A stretch of 64,000 bases of DNA, taken from assembly GCF_001294645.1 (NCBI RefSeq), contig NZ_CP011868.1, forward strand, positions 434,001 through 498,000. Reading direction: 5' to 3'. The DNA comes from Pseudonocardia sp. HH130629-09. GTDB taxonomy: Bacteria > Actinomycetota > Actinomycetes > Mycobacteriales > Pseudonocardiaceae. Every line of letters begins with the position of its first letter. Position 1 is the stretch's first letter. A program made the position numbers and the translations under genes. This document shows positions 1 through 8,454 of this stretch, piece by piece. The notes under the pieces are model-generated. The model had not been told where the DNA came from, did no database searches, and worked only from the letters and a program-made list of their open reading frames with translations.

Positions 1-753
1 GTCGTCCTGGCCGACAACGGATCCGTCGATGGCGCCCCGGAGCGCGCGGCCCGCGAGCGCGACCACGTGACGTTCCTGCCGATCGGGGAGAACGTCGGCT
101 ACGGCGCCGCCGCCAACCGCGGGGTGGCCTCGCTGCCCGACCGCTACGGCTGGGTCGTCGTGGCGAACCCGGACCTGGAGTGGGGCGCCGGGTCGCTCGA
201 CACCCTGCTCGACGCCGGCCGTCGACACCCCCGTGCCGGGGCGCTCGGCCCGCTGATCCGCGAGCCGTCCGGCGAGGTCTACCCCTCCGCACGCGAGGTC
301 CCGTCGCTGCTGGCGGGCGCCGGGCACGCCGCGCTCGCGCCGGTCTGGCCCGCCAACCCGTGGACCGCGGCCTACCGGCGCAGCCGCGAGGACCTGACCG
401 AGCGGTCGGCCGGCTGGCTGTCCGGGTCGTGCCTGCTCCTGCGGCGCGCCGCGTTCGACTCCGTCGACGGTTTCGACCCGCGCTACTTCATGTACTTCGA
501 GGACGTCGACCTGGGGGAACGCCTGGGGCTCGCCGGATGGCGAAACGTGTACGTCCCCGGGGCCGATGTCGTACACGTGGGCGGAGCGTCCACGGGCAAG
601 CCGGGGGTGTCGGCACGGATGCTCGCCGAGCACCACCGCAGCGCCTACCGGTACCTGGCCGGCCGCCACCGCGGTCCGGTGCACGCACCGCTGCGTGCGG
701 CCCTGCGTGCCGGCCTGGCCGTGCGCTCGGGTCTGCTGCGGCGGACCGGCTGA
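1..753 (+). CDS. wbbL: Rhamnosyltransferase WbbL-like (GT2), 5' end cut off
   Basis: The reading frame is open from base 1, so the N-terminus lies outside the window and 250 residues remain. The first visible residues contain DNGSVDG, the nucleotide-sugar contact of GT2 enzymes, followed by ANPDLE (DxD region) and the FMYFEDVDLGERLGLAGW block typical of WbbL. WbbL adds rhamnose from dTDP-rhamnose to GlcNAc-PP-polyprenol, building the linker between peptidoglycan and arabinogalactan at the inner membrane face. It is followed after 38 bp by the mannose-1-phosphate guanylyltransferase gene, the same order as wbbL-manB in M. tuberculosis. The family is clear; the exact acceptor is inferred from context. 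Confidence 0.85.
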   Translation, partial: VVLADNGSVDGAPERAARERDHVTFLPIGENVGYGAAANRGVASLPDRYGWVVVANPDLEWGAGSLDTLLDAGRRHPRAGALGPLIREPSGEVYPSAREVPSLLAGAGHAALAPVWPANPWTAAYRRSREDLTERSAGWLSGSCLLLRRAAFDSVDGFDPRYFMYFEDVDLGERLGLAGWRNVYVPGADVVHVGGASTGKPGVSARMLAEHHRSAYRYLAGRHRGPVHAPLRAALRAGLAVRSGLLRRTG

Positions 754-791
754 GCGCGAACGAGAAGAAGGAACCTGAGGGGGAACCTGCA

Positions 792-1862
792 TTGCAGGAC
801 GTCGAGGCGGTCGTGCTGGTCGGGGGCAAGGGCACCCGGCTGCGGCCACTGACCCTGTCGGCGCCCAAGCCGATGCTGCCGACGGCGGGGGTGCCGTTCC
901 TGGCGCACCTGCTGTCGCGGATCCGCGAGGCGGGCATCCGGCGGGCGGTGCTGGGTACGAGCTACCTGGCGGAGACATTCGAGGAGCACTTCGGCGACGG
1001 CTCGTCGCTGGGGCTGGACCTCACCTACGTGACCGAGACCGAGCCGCTGGGCACGGGCGGGGGCATCCGCAACGTGGCCGGCAAGCTCTCGGCCGAGCAC
1101 GTCATGATCTTCAACGGCGACGTGCTGGCGGGCACCGACCTGACCGCCGTCGCCGACACCCACCGGAGTACCGGTGCCGACGTGACGCTGCACCTGGTGC
1201 GGGTGCAGAACCCGCGGGCCTTCGGCTGCGTCCCCACCGACCCGACCGGCCGGGTGCTGGAGTTCCTCGAGAAGACCGAGGACCCGCCGACCGACCAGAT
1301 CAACGCCGGGTGCTACGTCTTCCGTCGCGAGGTGATCGACACGATCCCCGCGGGCAGGCCGGTGTCGGTGGAGCGCGAGACGTTCCCCGACCTGCTCGCC
1401 TCCGGGGCGCACGTGCAGGGCCACGTCGACGTCGCGTACTGGCGCGACATGGGCACCCCTGGCGACCTGGTGCACGGCTCGGCGGACCTGGTCCGCGGGG
1501 TCGCGCCCTCGGCGGCGCTGCCCGGCCCGACGGGCGAGTCGATGGTGCTGGAGGGGGCCGAGGTGGCCGCCGACGCGTTCGTGTTCGGCGGGACGACCGT
1601 CGGCCGCGGCGCCCGGATCGGCTCCGGGGCCCGGGTCGAGGGCTCCATGCTGTTCGACGGCGCGGTGGTCCGGGCCGGAGCGGTCGTGGAGAACTCGGTG
1701 ATCGGGGCCGGCGCGGTCGTCGAGGAGGGCGCCAGCATCCGCGACACCGTGGTCGGCGACCGGGCCGTGATCGGCGCGCACTGCGAGCTGCGGCACAACA
1801 TGCGGGTGTGGCCGGACGTCACGCTGCCGCCCCACGGGGTCCGGTTCTCGCCCGACGTGTGA
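792..1862 (+). CDS. manC: Mannose-1-phosphate guanylyltransferase (GDP-mannose pyrophosphorylase)
   Basis: 356-residue nucleotidyltransferase making GDP-mannose from mannose-1-phosphate and GTP for lipoglycan and glycan synthesis in the cytoplasm. The N-terminus has VVLVGGKGTRLRPLT followed by APKPMLPTAG, the pyrophosphorylase signature. Residues after about 250 show hexapeptide repeats (GAVVENSVIGAGAVVEEGA) of a left-handed beta-helix. The start is TTG at 792, preceded by a GAGGGG tract; the open frame extends upstream through wbbL but that part is a shadow. The M. tuberculosis neighbour of wbbL with this function is called manB. A glucose-1-phosphate thymidylyltransferase is the alternative, less likely from context. 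Confidence 0.85.
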   Translation: MQDVEAVVLVGGKGTRLRPLTLSAPKPMLPTAGVPFLAHLLSRIREAGIRRAVLGTSYLAETFEEHFGDGSSLGLDLTYVTETEPLGTGGGIRNVAGKLSAEHVMIFNGDVLAGTDLTAVADTHRSTGADVTLHLVRVQNPRAFGCVPTDPTGRVLEFLEKTEDPPTDQINAGCYVFRREVIDTIPAGRPVSVERETFPDLLASGAHVQGHVDVAYWRDMGTPGDLVHGSADLVRGVAPSAALPGPTGESMVLEGAEVAADAFVFGGTTVGRGARIGSGARVEGSMLFDGAVVRAGAVVENSVIGAGAVVEEGASIRDTVVGDRAVIGAHCELRHNMRVWPDVTLPPHGVRFSPDV

Positions 1863-2821
1863 CCATCGGGGGCGTGGACGCGGTCGCCGTGGTGGTGGAC
1901 CGGGAATGGCGGCCGCCGTTCCCGCTCGACCTGCACGGCGTGCTGGCCCCGCTGCGCCGCGGCCGGGGCGACCCCACCTGGCGCACCGCCGTCGACGGTG
2001 CCGTGATCTGGCGGGTCTCGACGACGCCTGCCGGTCCCGCCACCGTCGCGATCCGCCGCCGGGCCGACGGGGGCCCGTACGGCACCGTGCGGGCGACCGG
2101 CTGGGGACCGGGCGCGGCCTGGGAGATCGACCGGCTGCCGTCGCTGCTGGGGGCCGACGACGACCCGGCGGCGTTCGTGGCGCACCACCCGCTCGTCGCC
2201 GACGCGCACCGGCGCCGCCCCGGCCTGCGGCTGGGCTCCACCGGCCGGGTGTGGGACGCGCTGCTGCCCGCGGTGCTGGAACAGAAGGTCACCGGCACCG
2301 AGGCGCGCCGCAGCTTCCGCGAGCTCGCCCGGCGCTTCGGCGACCCCGCGCCGGGGCCCACCGGGGTGGTGCCCGCCGGGATGCGGGTGCCGCCGACGCC
2401 CGAGCAGGTCCGGGCGATCCCGGAGTGGGAGTGGCACCGGGCCGGCGTCAACCACGCGCGCCGGACGGCGATCCTGCACGCCGCCGTCGTCGCCCACCGG
2501 CTGGAACGGGCCGCCGAGCTGGGCGGGGAGCAGGGCCGGGTGCTGCTGCGCCGGGTCCGCGGCATCGGGGTGTGGACGGCCGCGGAGACCGCCCAGCGCG
2601 CCTGGGGCGACCCGGACGCGGTCAGCTTCGGCGACTTCCACGTGCCCAACACCGTCGGCTGGTCACTGCTCGGCCACGACCTCGACGACGCCGGGATGCT
2701 GGAGGTGCTCGCCCCCTACGTCCCGCAGCGCCAGCGCGCGGTGCGCTACATCGAGGCGTCCGGGTTCCGCCGTCCCCGGTTCGGGCCGCGGTTCTCCCCG
2801 CGCGACTACCGCTCGTTCTGA
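1859..2821 (+). CDS. AlkA-like DNA-3-methyladenine glycosylase (HhH-GPD)
   Basis: 320 residues. GTG start overlaps the preceding stop as GTGA, so it should be translationally coupled to the sugar nucleotidyltransferase. The C-terminal half is an HhH-GPD fold: WDALLPAVLEQKVT near residue 135, then the helix-hairpin-helix RVRGIGVWTAAETAQRAWGD followed by VSFGDFHVPN, where the Asp of GDFH is the expected catalytic residue. This family excises alkylated bases from DNA. The N-terminal 120 residues look like the AlkA-type beta domain. Its place in a cell-wall sugar/F420 operon is not explained by its chemistry. Substrate range cannot be told from sequence. Confidence 0.78.
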   Translation: MTIGGVDAVAVVVDREWRPPFPLDLHGVLAPLRRGRGDPTWRTAVDGAVIWRVSTTPAGPATVAIRRRADGGPYGTVRATGWGPGAAWEIDRLPSLLGADDDPAAFVAHHPLVADAHRRRPGLRLGSTGRVWDALLPAVLEQKVTGTEARRSFRELARRFGDPAPGPTGVVPAGMRVPPTPEQVRAIPEWEWHRAGVNHARRTAILHAAVVAHRLERAAELGGEQGRVLLRRVRGIGVWTAAETAQRAWGDPDAVSFGDFHVPNTVGWSLLGHDLDDAGMLEVLAPYVPQRQRAVRYIEASGFRRPRFGPRFSPRDYRSF

Positions 2822-2827
2822 CCGACG

Positions 2828-2833
2828 TAGGGT
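2828..2833 (+). promoter_or_regulatory. Leaderless -10 of fbiA (TAGGGT)
   Basis: TAGGGT ends 7 nt before the GTG start at 2841 and no Shine-Dalgarno sequence is present, so transcription would begin at or next to the start codon. Confidence 0.55.
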
Positions 2834-2840
2834 CGTACCC

Positions 2841-3839
2841 GTGAAGGTCACCGTACTGGTCGGCGGCGTCGGCGGGGCCCGCTTCCTGCAAGGCGTGAAG
2901 GTCGCGCTCGGACTGTCCGCGGTCGGCGCGGGGGAGTCCGAGCACGAGATCTCCGCCGTGGTCAACGTCGGCGACGACATCTGGCTGCACGGGCTGCGGG
3001 TCTGTCCGGACCTCGACACCGTCATGTACACCCTCGGCGGCGGCATCGACGTCGAGAAGGGCTGGGGCCGGTCGGACGAGACCTGGTCGGTCAAGGCCGA
3101 GCTGGAGGCCTACGGCGCCGACGCGACCTGGTTCGGGCTGGGCGACCGCGACGTCGCCACCCACCTCGTCCGCACCCGGATGCTGCGTGCCGGCTACCCT
3201 CTCTCCCAGGTCACCGAGGCGCTCTGCCACCGCTGGCAGCCCGGGGTGCGGCTGCTGCCCGCCACCGACGACCGCGTCGAGACCCACGTCGTGATCGACA
3301 ACCCCGACCCGGCCGCGGTCGAGGAGACCCCGCAGGTCGCGATCCATTTCCAGGAGTGGTGGATCCGGCACCGGGCCGCCCCGAAGGCGTACCGCTTCGC
3401 CTCGGTCGGCGCGGACCAGGCCGCGATCCTGCCCGACGCCCGGGCCGCGATCGCCGGGGCCGACGTCGTGCTCGTCGCCCCGTCCAACCCGGTCGTGTCG
3501 ATCGGCACCGTCGTCTCGGTGCCCGGGGTCGCCCAGGCCCTCGCCGCGACGCCCGCGAAGGTCGTGGGGCTGTCCCCGATCGTCGGCGGCGCCCCGGTGC
3601 GCGGCATGGCCGACGCCTGCCTGACCGCGATCGGCGTCGAGACCAGCGCCGAGGGCGTGGGCCGGCACTACGGCGGCCGCGGCGAGGGCGGCCTGCTCGA
3701 CGGCTACCTGGTGCACACCGGTGACGCCGCGACCGTGCCCGGCGCGACCGTGCGCGAGGTGCCGCTGCTGATGACCGACCACGACGCGACCGCCGACATG
3801 GCTCGCGCCGCGTTCGAGCTGGCGGGCGTCGGTGTCTGA
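2841..3839 (+). CDS. fbiA: FbiA/CofD: 2-phospho-L-lactate (PEP-type) transferase of F420 synthesis
   Basis: 332 residues. Joins the activated phospho-lactyl or enolpyruvyl-diphospho-guanosine unit to the deazaflavin Fo, giving (dehydro-)F420-0 in the cytoplasm. The N-terminus [18 protein letters not shown] is the CofD nucleotide/substrate loop; [20 protein letters not shown] and [15 protein letters not shown] are further CofD signatures. The length matches the family. The GTG start at 2841 has a TAGGGT hexamer 7 nt upstream. It overlaps fbiB by 8 bp. In mycobacteria the PEP-derived substrate made by FbiD is used; whether that holds here is inferred. fbiC and fbiD are not in the window. Confidence 0.93.
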   Translation: MKVTVLVGGVGGARFLQGVKVALGLSAVGAGESEHEISAVVNVGDDIWLHGLRVCPDLDTVMYTLGGGIDVEKGWGRSDETWSVKAELEAYGADATWFGLGDRDVATHLVRTRMLRAGYPLSQVTEALCHRWQPGVRLLPATDDRVETHVVIDNPDPAAVEETPQVAIHFQEWWIRHRAAPKAYRFASVGADQAAILPDARAAIAGADVVLVAPSNPVVSIGTVVSVPGVAQALAATPAKVVGLSPIVGGAPVRGMADACLTAIGVETSAEGVGRHYGGRGEGGLLDGYLVHTGDAATVPGATVREVPLLMTDHDATADMARAAFELAGVGV

Positions 3840-5208
3840 CGGGGCCGACAGGGCCGACGTGGCCGGCGGTTTCCCCGACCACGCGTCGCAGAAGCTGGAG
3901 ATCCTCCCGGTCCCCGGGCTGCCGGAGTTCCGCCCCGGCGACGACCTCACCGCCGTCCTGGCCGAGCGGATGGCCTGGCTGCGCGACGGCGACGTCGTGG
4001 TGGTCACCAGCAAGGTGTTCTCCAAGGTCGAGGGCAGGCTGGTGCCGGCCCCCTCCGACGACGAGGAGCGCGACGCGCTGCGTCGCAGGCTGGTCGACCA
4101 GGAGACCGAGCGGGTGGTGGCCCGCAAGGGCCGGACGCTGATCGTGGCCGGGAAGCTCGGCATCGTGCAGGCCGCCGCGGGCATCGACGGCTCCAACGTC
4201 CGCCGCGACGAGCTCGCCCTGCTGCCCGTCGACCCGGACGCCAGCGCGGCCGGGCTGCGCGCGGGGCTGGCCGAGCGGCTCGGCGTCGAGGTCGGCGTCG
4301 TCGTCACCGACACCCTGGGGCGCAGCTGGCGGGTCGGCCAGACCGACATCGCGATCGGCGCGGCCGGGCTGCCGGTGCTGCACGGCTACTCCGGCGCCGT
4401 CGACGGCCAGGGCAACGACCTGGTCGTCACCGAGATCGCCGTCGCCGACGAGATCGCCGCGGCCGCGGACCTGGTGAAAGGCAAGCTCGGCGGGCTGCCG
4501 GTGGCGGTGCTGCGCGGCGCGGCCCTGCCCGACGACGGTTCGACCGCCCGCGACCTGATCCGGCCGATCTCCGAGGACCTGTTCTGGCTGGGCACCGAGG
4601 AGGCGATCGACCGCGGACGCCGCGAGGCGGTCCTGCTGCGGCGCAGCACCCGGGACTTCGCCGAGGAGCCGGTCGACGCCGACGCCGTGCGCCGCGCGGT
4701 GGCCGTCGCGCTGACCGCACCCGCGCCGCACCACAGCACCCCGTTCCGGTTCGTGTGGCTGCGCGACGCGGCGCGGCGCACCGCGTTGCTCGACGCCTTG
4801 CGCGAGCGCTGGCGTGCCGACCTGGTCGCCGACGGGCGCCCGGCCGACGAGGTGGAGCGTCGCCTCGCCCGCGGGGACCTGCTGCGCCGCGCCCCGGAGC
4901 TGGTGCTGGCGTTCCGGTCCAGCGCGGGGATGCACGGCTACCCGGACGCGGCCCGCAACGCCGCCGAGCGGGACATGTTCACCGTCGCCGGCGGGGCGGC
5001 GGTGCAGTCCCTGCTGGTCGCGCTGGCCGCGGAGGGCCTGGCGTCCTGCTGGGTCGGCTCGACGATCTTCGCCGCGGACGTCGCCCGCCGGGTCCTGGAC
5101 CTGCCCGAGGACTGGGCCGCGCTCGGCGCAGTCGCCGTCGGTGTGCCGGTCGAGCCGATCGCCCCGCGCGAGCCCCGGCCGGTCGGCGACGGCCTGCTGG
5201 AGCTGTGA
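3832..5208 (+). CDS. fbiB: FbiB: F420-0:gamma-glutamyl ligase fused to nitroreductase-like domain
   Basis: 458 residues in two domains. About 15-245 is CofE, which adds glutamates to F420-0 with GTP ([33 protein letters not shown] and [16 protein letters not shown]). About 260-458 is an FMN-binding nitroreductase fold starting at [12 protein letters not shown] and ending near CWVGSTIF; in M. tuberculosis this half reduces dehydro-F420-0 and helps form the long polyglutamate tail. The GTG start overlaps fbiA by 8 bp, so the pair is coupled. Length equals that of the mycobacterial two-domain form, unlike the single-domain archaeal CofE. Confidence 0.93.
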   Translation: MSDGADRADVAGGFPDHASQKLEILPVPGLPEFRPGDDLTAVLAERMAWLRDGDVVVVTSKVFSKVEGRLVPAPSDDEERDALRRRLVDQETERVVARKGRTLIVAGKLGIVQAAAGIDGSNVRRDELALLPVDPDASAAGLRAGLAERLGVEVGVVVTDTLGRSWRVGQTDIAIGAAGLPVLHGYSGAVDGQGNDLVVTEIAVADEIAAAADLVKGKLGGLPVAVLRGAALPDDGSTARDLIRPISEDLFWLGTEEAIDRGRREAVLLRRSTRDFAEEPVDADAVRRAVAVALTAPAPHHSTPFRFVWLRDAARRTALLDALRERWRADLVADGRPADEVERRLARGDLLRRAPELVLAFRSSAGMHGYPDAARNAAERDMFTVAGGAAVQSLLVALAAEGLASCWVGSTIFAADVARRVLDLPEDWAALGAVAVGVPVEPIAPREPRPVGDGLLEL

Positions 5209-5212
5209 GCCC

Positions 5213-5743
5213 GTGGTAGCCCCGGCGACGGCCGCCCGCGAGCTCGCTGCCTGGACCCCGCCCGACGCCGGCCAGCGGGCTCTGCAGCACGCGCTGCTGG
5301 CCTTCCTGGACGCGCGCCCGGACGACGCCTGCGACCGCTCCTGCGTGCCCGGCCACCTCACCGCGTCGGCGCTGCTGCTCGACGAGACCGGCGAGCACAC
5401 GCTGCTGACCCTGCACCCGCGGGTCGGGCGCTGGATCCAGCTGGGTGGGCACTGCGAGCCCGGCGACGGCTCGCTGCGCGCCGCGGCGCTGCGGGAGGCC
5501 ACCGAGGAGTCCGGGATGGCGGGACTGGAGATCGGCGAGCACCCGCTGCACGTCGACGTCCATCCGGTCACCTGCTCGCTCGGCGTCCCGACCCGGCACC
5601 TCGACGTGCGCTACCTGGTCCGCGCCCCGGCCGGGGCGACCCCGCGGATCAGCGACGAGTCGCTCGACCTGCGCTGGTGGCCGGTCGACGCCCTCCCGGA
5701 CGACGACGACACCGTCGCGACGATGGTCGCCGCCGCCCGCTGA
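5213..5743 (+). CDS. NUDIX hydrolase
   Basis: 176 residues. The NUDIX box runs from GGHCEPGDGS to ALREATEESG around residues 81-104, with the metal-binding REATEE glutamates intact. The preceding RVGRWIQLG is also typical. NUDIX enzymes hydrolyse nucleoside diphosphate-linked compounds; the substrate cannot be read from the sequence. The GTG start at 5213 is 4 bp after the fbiB stop, without its own ribosome binding site, which suggests translational coupling in the fbiAB operon. It is followed by a strong hairpin that should end the operon. Confidence 0.8.
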   Translation: MVAPATAARELAAWTPPDAGQRALQHALLAFLDARPDDACDRSCVPGHLTASALLLDETGEHTLLTLHPRVGRWIQLGGHCEPGDGSLRAAALREATEESGMAGLEIGEHPLHVDVHPVTCSLGVPTRHLDVRYLVRAPAGATPRISDESLDLRWWPVDALPDDDDTVATMVAAAR

Positions 5744-5952
5744 CCTGCGACCCCGCCCGCTCCACCCCGGTGGCGCGCGCGAGAGACCAGCGGCCGTTCG
5801 GGAGACCGGCGTCTGCTCGGGAGACCGGCTTGCGCGAGCGAAACCGGAGTCCGCTTGGGAACCGGCGCCCGCGCGAGCAGTCGGAGTCCGCGCGCATCAC
5901 GACACGCGCGGACTCCGAACTCGCGCGCGAACCGCGGAGCGGTGAGCGGGGC
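5744..5952. other. Intergenic region between convergent NUDIX and M50 genes
   Basis: No gene. The motif GGGAGACCGG occurs at 5799-5808 (as GGGAGACCGG) and again at 5819-5828, followed by further degenerate GC-rich repeats and the 14-bp inverted repeat listed separately. Confidence 0.5.
5881..5918. terminator. 14-bp perfect inverted repeat, probable bidirectional terminator
   Basis: Bases 5881-5894 pair perfectly with 5905-5918 across a 10-nt loop. It lies between convergent genes, so it can end both transcripts. There is no T tract. Confidence 0.7.
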
Positions 5953-6738
5953 TCAGAGGCTGCGCCAGAAGAACAGCTCGGAGTAGCCGAGCTGGAACAG
6001 CGGCTGGTTACCGCCGGCGGCGCCGAAGAGCAGCTGGGTGACGGCGAAGAACAGTGCGCCCACCCCGGGCACGAACAGCAGCAGGGCGAGCAGCACGAAC
6101 GGTGCCCAGGGCCGGACCCGCTCGCCGAGGCGCAGTGCCGGCACGGACAGGTACGGCTCCAGCACGCCCCAGCCGTCGAGGCCGGGCACGGGCAGCATGT
6201 TCAGCACGAACGCGATGATCTGGAAGTAGGCGAGCGCGGACAGTCCCGCCGCGACCGGCAGCGGCATCTCCGGGAACGCGGCCACCGTGATGATCAACAC
6301 GATGCCCAGGACGAGGTTCGCCGCGGGGCCCGCCAGCGAGACCGCGCTGCGCCGGGCCCGCGACCGCAGCGCCCACTGGTTGATCCACACCGCGCCGCCG
6401 GGCAGCGGCAGCCCGCCGATCAGCAGGATGATCAGCGGCAGCACCAGCGACAGGCCGGGATCGGTGTAGCGCCGCACGTCGAGGGTCAGGTAGCCCTTCG
6501 CCGCGACCGAGGTGTCCCCGCCGCGGTAGGCGGTGATGGCGTGCCCGTATTCGTGCAGGCACAGCGACACCACCCAGCCGCCGAGCACCATGACGAAGAT
6601 CCCGAGGGTCCCCAGGGCCTGCGACTGCGCGGGAACGGCGGCGGCAGCGAGAACACCACCGAGCAGGGTGACGCCGAGGATCAGCAGGAACCAGGGGCTG
6701 ATGCGGCGTGTCAGGGACGGCACGTACCCATACTCCAT
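5953..6738 (-). CDS. M50 site-2 protease-family membrane metalloprotease
   Basis: 261 residues from the ATG at 6738. About six hydrophobic segments. Zinc site HEYGH lies at residues 62-66 at the end of the second hydrophobic segment, and the second M50 motif is NMLPVPGLDG further on, supplying the third ligand (Asp). The family cleaves transmembrane helices, often of anti-sigma factors, within the membrane. The frame can be extended to a TTG at 6774, but neither start has a good ribosome binding site; the ATG is my choice. Convergent with the NUDIX gene and divergent from whiB2. The substrate is unknown. Confidence 0.82.
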   Translation of the reverse strand: MEYGYVPSLTRRISPWFLLILGVTLLGGVLAAAAVPAQSQALGTLGIFVMVLGGWVVSLCLHEYGHAITAYRGGDTSVAAKGYLTLDVRRYTDPGLSLVLPLIILLIGGLPLPGGAVWINQWALRSRARRSAVSLAGPAANLVLGIVLIITVAAFPEMPLPVAAGLSALAYFQIIAFVLNMLPVPGLDGWGVLEPYLSVPALRLGERVRPWAPFVLLALLLFVPGVGALFFAVTQLLFGAAGGNQPLFQLGYSELFFWRSL

Positions 6739-6860
6739 GTCGGAGGAAACGTCCGCGCGCGACCCTTCACTCAATCGGCAGAGCCGGCTTGCACAGAGCG
6801 AGTGTCAGCGCTGTACTTACAGCGGTGTCATTCGCCAGTGCGTTGCGGGGAGGTGGGCGA

Positions 6861-7235
6861 GTGGACGACGTCGAGGGGTTCATGCGGATGCTGCGGCCGG
6901 TGGAAGCCGAGCCGGTGGGGGCGGTCGAACGACCCGGCCAGGAGATGGCCGACTACGACCAGGTCGCCCAGATCCTGGACCTGAGGGGCCTGCTGGACGA
7001 CGGCTCCGCCGAGGAGGTCCCGGACTGGCAGGAGCGCGCGCTGTGCGCCCAGACCGATCCGGAGGCGTTCTTCCCCGAGAAGGGCGGCTCCACCCGGGAG
7101 GCCAAGCGCATCTGCTCCGGCTGCGAGGTCCGCGCCGAGTGCCTGGAGTACGCGCTGGCCCAGGACGAGCGCTTCGGCATCTGGGGCGGGCTGAGCGAGC
7201 GGGAGCGTCGTCGCCTCCGCCGGGCCGCCGTCTGA
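6861..7235 (+). CDS. whiB2: WhiB2/WhmD-type iron-sulfur transcription factor
   Basis: 124 residues. Four-cysteine WhiB signature: Cys in ERALCAQTD, then ICSGCEVRAEC (CxxC plus a fourth Cys), followed by GIWGGLSERERR. These cysteines bind a 4Fe-4S cluster. The position between a zincin gene, DUF3499 and manB matches whiB2 of M. tuberculosis, the WhmD orthologue needed for septation. The GTG start at 6861 is chosen because GGGGAGG lies 7 nt before it; the frame is open further upstream but without support. The stop codon lies inside an 8-bp inverted repeat. Confidence 0.9.
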   Translation: MDDVEGFMRMLRPVEAEPVGAVERPGQEMADYDQVAQILDLRGLLDDGSAEEVPDWQERALCAQTDPEAFFPEKGGSTREAKRICSGCEVRAECLEYALAQDERFGIWGGLSERERRRLRRAAV

Positions 7236-7295
7236 GCGGAGCGAGGAGCGCAGACGGCACCGCCGTCCGAGCGGAGTGAAGGTCGCAGACACCGC
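7227..7295 (+). repeat. Imperfect tandem repeat with hairpin over whiB2 stop
   Basis: Two related units of about 33 bp (7228-7260 and 7263-7295) share CCGTC-GAGCGGAG-GA and CGCAGAC. In the first, GCCGTCTG (7227-7234) pairs with CAGACGGC (7251-7258), so the hairpin covers the whiB2 stop codon. Confidence 0.6.
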
Positions 7296-7344
7296 AGTCT
7301 GGGATCCATCGCGGGGCAACGAGCTCGCGGGAAGCGAACACGAG

Positions 7345-7371
7345 GGCCGGTCGCCGTCACGGTGACCGGCC
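7345..7371. terminator. 12-bp stem with 3-nt loop, bidirectional terminator
   Basis: 7345-7356 pairs with 7360-7371 (one G-T pair) across the loop TCA. Lies between convergent whiB2 and the zincin gene. Confidence 0.75.
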
Positions 7372-7420
7372 TGTCGTCGTACCCGGCGTCGGTGGTCGCC
7401 GGGCGGCCGTACCGCGCCGC

Positions 7421-7906
7421 TCAGCCGCCGTCGACGGCGTCGGGCTCGATGTTGAGGTACTCCGCGACCTGTTCGACGAGCACCTCGTGCACGAGGTCGG
7501 CGAGGTCCTCGCCGTTGCGCGCCCTGGCCTCGAGCGGACGGCGGTAGAGCACGATCCGCGCCCGGGTCGGCATCCCGGCGGAGTCGACCCCGGCCGGGAC
7601 GAGGTGCGCCAGCGGGACGCCGACGTCGGCCAGCACACCGGTGCCCCACACGATCTCGTCGGGCGAGGTGCGGTCGACCGACGGCACGTCGTCGACGGCG
7701 AGGTCGAGGTCGACCAGCTCCGGGCCCCAGCGCGCCTCGATCGGCTCGAGCGCCTCCAGCACCTTCGCGTCGAAGCGTTCGGCGCGGGTGCGGAAGGCCG
7801 GCGTCGACACCGGGTACATCAGGCCGCGCAGGCCGCGTCCGCGCCGGTCCCGCCGGCGCGGGCTGCGCGGCGGCCGGCGGTCTCTCTCGGGGCGAGCGGT
7901 GGGCAC
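7421..7906 (-). CDS. Zincin-like metallopeptidase-fold protein with degenerate motif
   Basis: 161 residues, related to the small zincin-like family found beside whiB2 in actinobacteria (Rv3259-like). After a basic N-terminus (about 25 residues rich in Arg and Pro) the conserved part contains VDLDLAVDDVPSVD, RIVLYRRPLEARA and VHEVLVEQVAEYL. In active relatives the last segment reads like HExxHxxG; here HEVLVEQ has no second His, so zinc binding or catalysis is doubtful. GTG start at 7906 with TAGAAT 6 nt upstream, a leaderless arrangement. Function unknown. Confidence 0.7.
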   Translation of the reverse strand: MPTARPERDRRPPRSPRRRDRRGRGLRGLMYPVSTPAFRTRAERFDAKVLEALEPIEARWGPELVDLDLAVDDVPSVDRTSPDEIVWGTGVLADVGVPLAHLVPAGVDSAGMPTRARIVLYRRPLEARARNGEDLADLVHEVLVEQVAEYLNIEPDAVDGG

Positions 7907-7912
7907 CAGGGC

Positions 7913-7918
7913 ATTCTA
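7913..7918 (-). promoter_or_regulatory. Leaderless -10 of zincin gene (TAGAAT)
   Basis: On the minus strand TAGAAT ends 6 nt before the GTG at 7906. Confidence 0.55.
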
Positions 7919-8018
7919 GGACCCCGTGCCCCGTCGAGGGGCGACCCGCGACCGCGGCGGGCGGACCGTCCGCCGAGCGGGGTGCGCGTCGCAGTACGGC
8001 GGCGGGCCTGCGACGGGC

Positions 8019-8024
8019 TATCGT
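8019..8024 (+). promoter_or_regulatory. Leaderless -10 of DUF3499 gene (TATCGT)
   Basis: TATCGT ends 7 nt before the GTG at 8032; no ribosome binding site. Confidence 0.55.
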
Positions 8025-8031
8025 CGACGAC

Positions 8032-8391
8032 GTGTTGAGTGTGCGGAGATGTTCACGGACGGGCTGCACCGAGCTCGCCGTCGCCACGCTCACCTACGTC
8101 TACGCCGACTCGACCGCCGTCGTCGGCCCGCTGGCCACGCAGGCCGAGCCGCACTCCTACGACCTCTGCACCGGGCACGCGCACAACCTCACGGCACCCC
8201 GCGGGTGGGAGGTCGTCCGGTTCGAGGGCGAGTTCGCCCAGCCCCAGCACAGCGGTGAGGACCTCACCGCGCTCGCCGACGCCGTCCGCGAGGCGGGCCG
8301 GGTGGACCGGCCGTTCGAGGTCGTCGCACGGCCGGGTGGCACGGGGCGGCGCGGGCACCTGCGGGTGCTCCCGAAGCCCGAGGACGGCTGA
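8032..8391 (+). CDS. DUF3499 family protein
   Basis: 119 residues, a conserved actinobacterial protein of unknown function (Rv3258c-like). Near the N-terminus RRCSRTGCTELAVATLTYVY gives a CxxxxC pair and about 40 residues later DLCTGHAHNL supplies Cys and His, so a small zinc-binding site is plausible. The second half is acidic and less conserved. GTG start at 8032 with TATCGT 7 nt upstream. It lies between whiB2/zincin and manB as in mycobacteria, a conserved neighbourhood that gives no function by itself. Confidence 0.8.
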   Translation: MLSVRRCSRTGCTELAVATLTYVYADSTAVVGPLATQAEPHSYDLCTGHAHNLTAPRGWEVVRFEGEFAQPQHSGEDLTALADAVREAGRVDRPFEVVARPGGTGRRGHLRVLPKPEDG

Positions 8392-8440
8392 GCCGCCCAC
8401 GGGGTGAGGAGACCTGCGCGGACGGGTGACACGACTGCGC

Positions 8441-8446
8441 TAGGGT
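8441..8446 (+). promoter_or_regulatory. Leaderless -10 of manB (TAGGGT)
   Basis: TAGGGT ends 8 nt before the GTG at 8455. Confidence 0.55.
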
Positions 8447-8454
8447 CGTGCGTC

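Noticed and set aside
180..791. Upstream extension of the guanylyltransferase frame through wbbL
   Set aside because: Arg/Pro-rich shadow of wbbL; the enzyme signature starts right after TTG 792.
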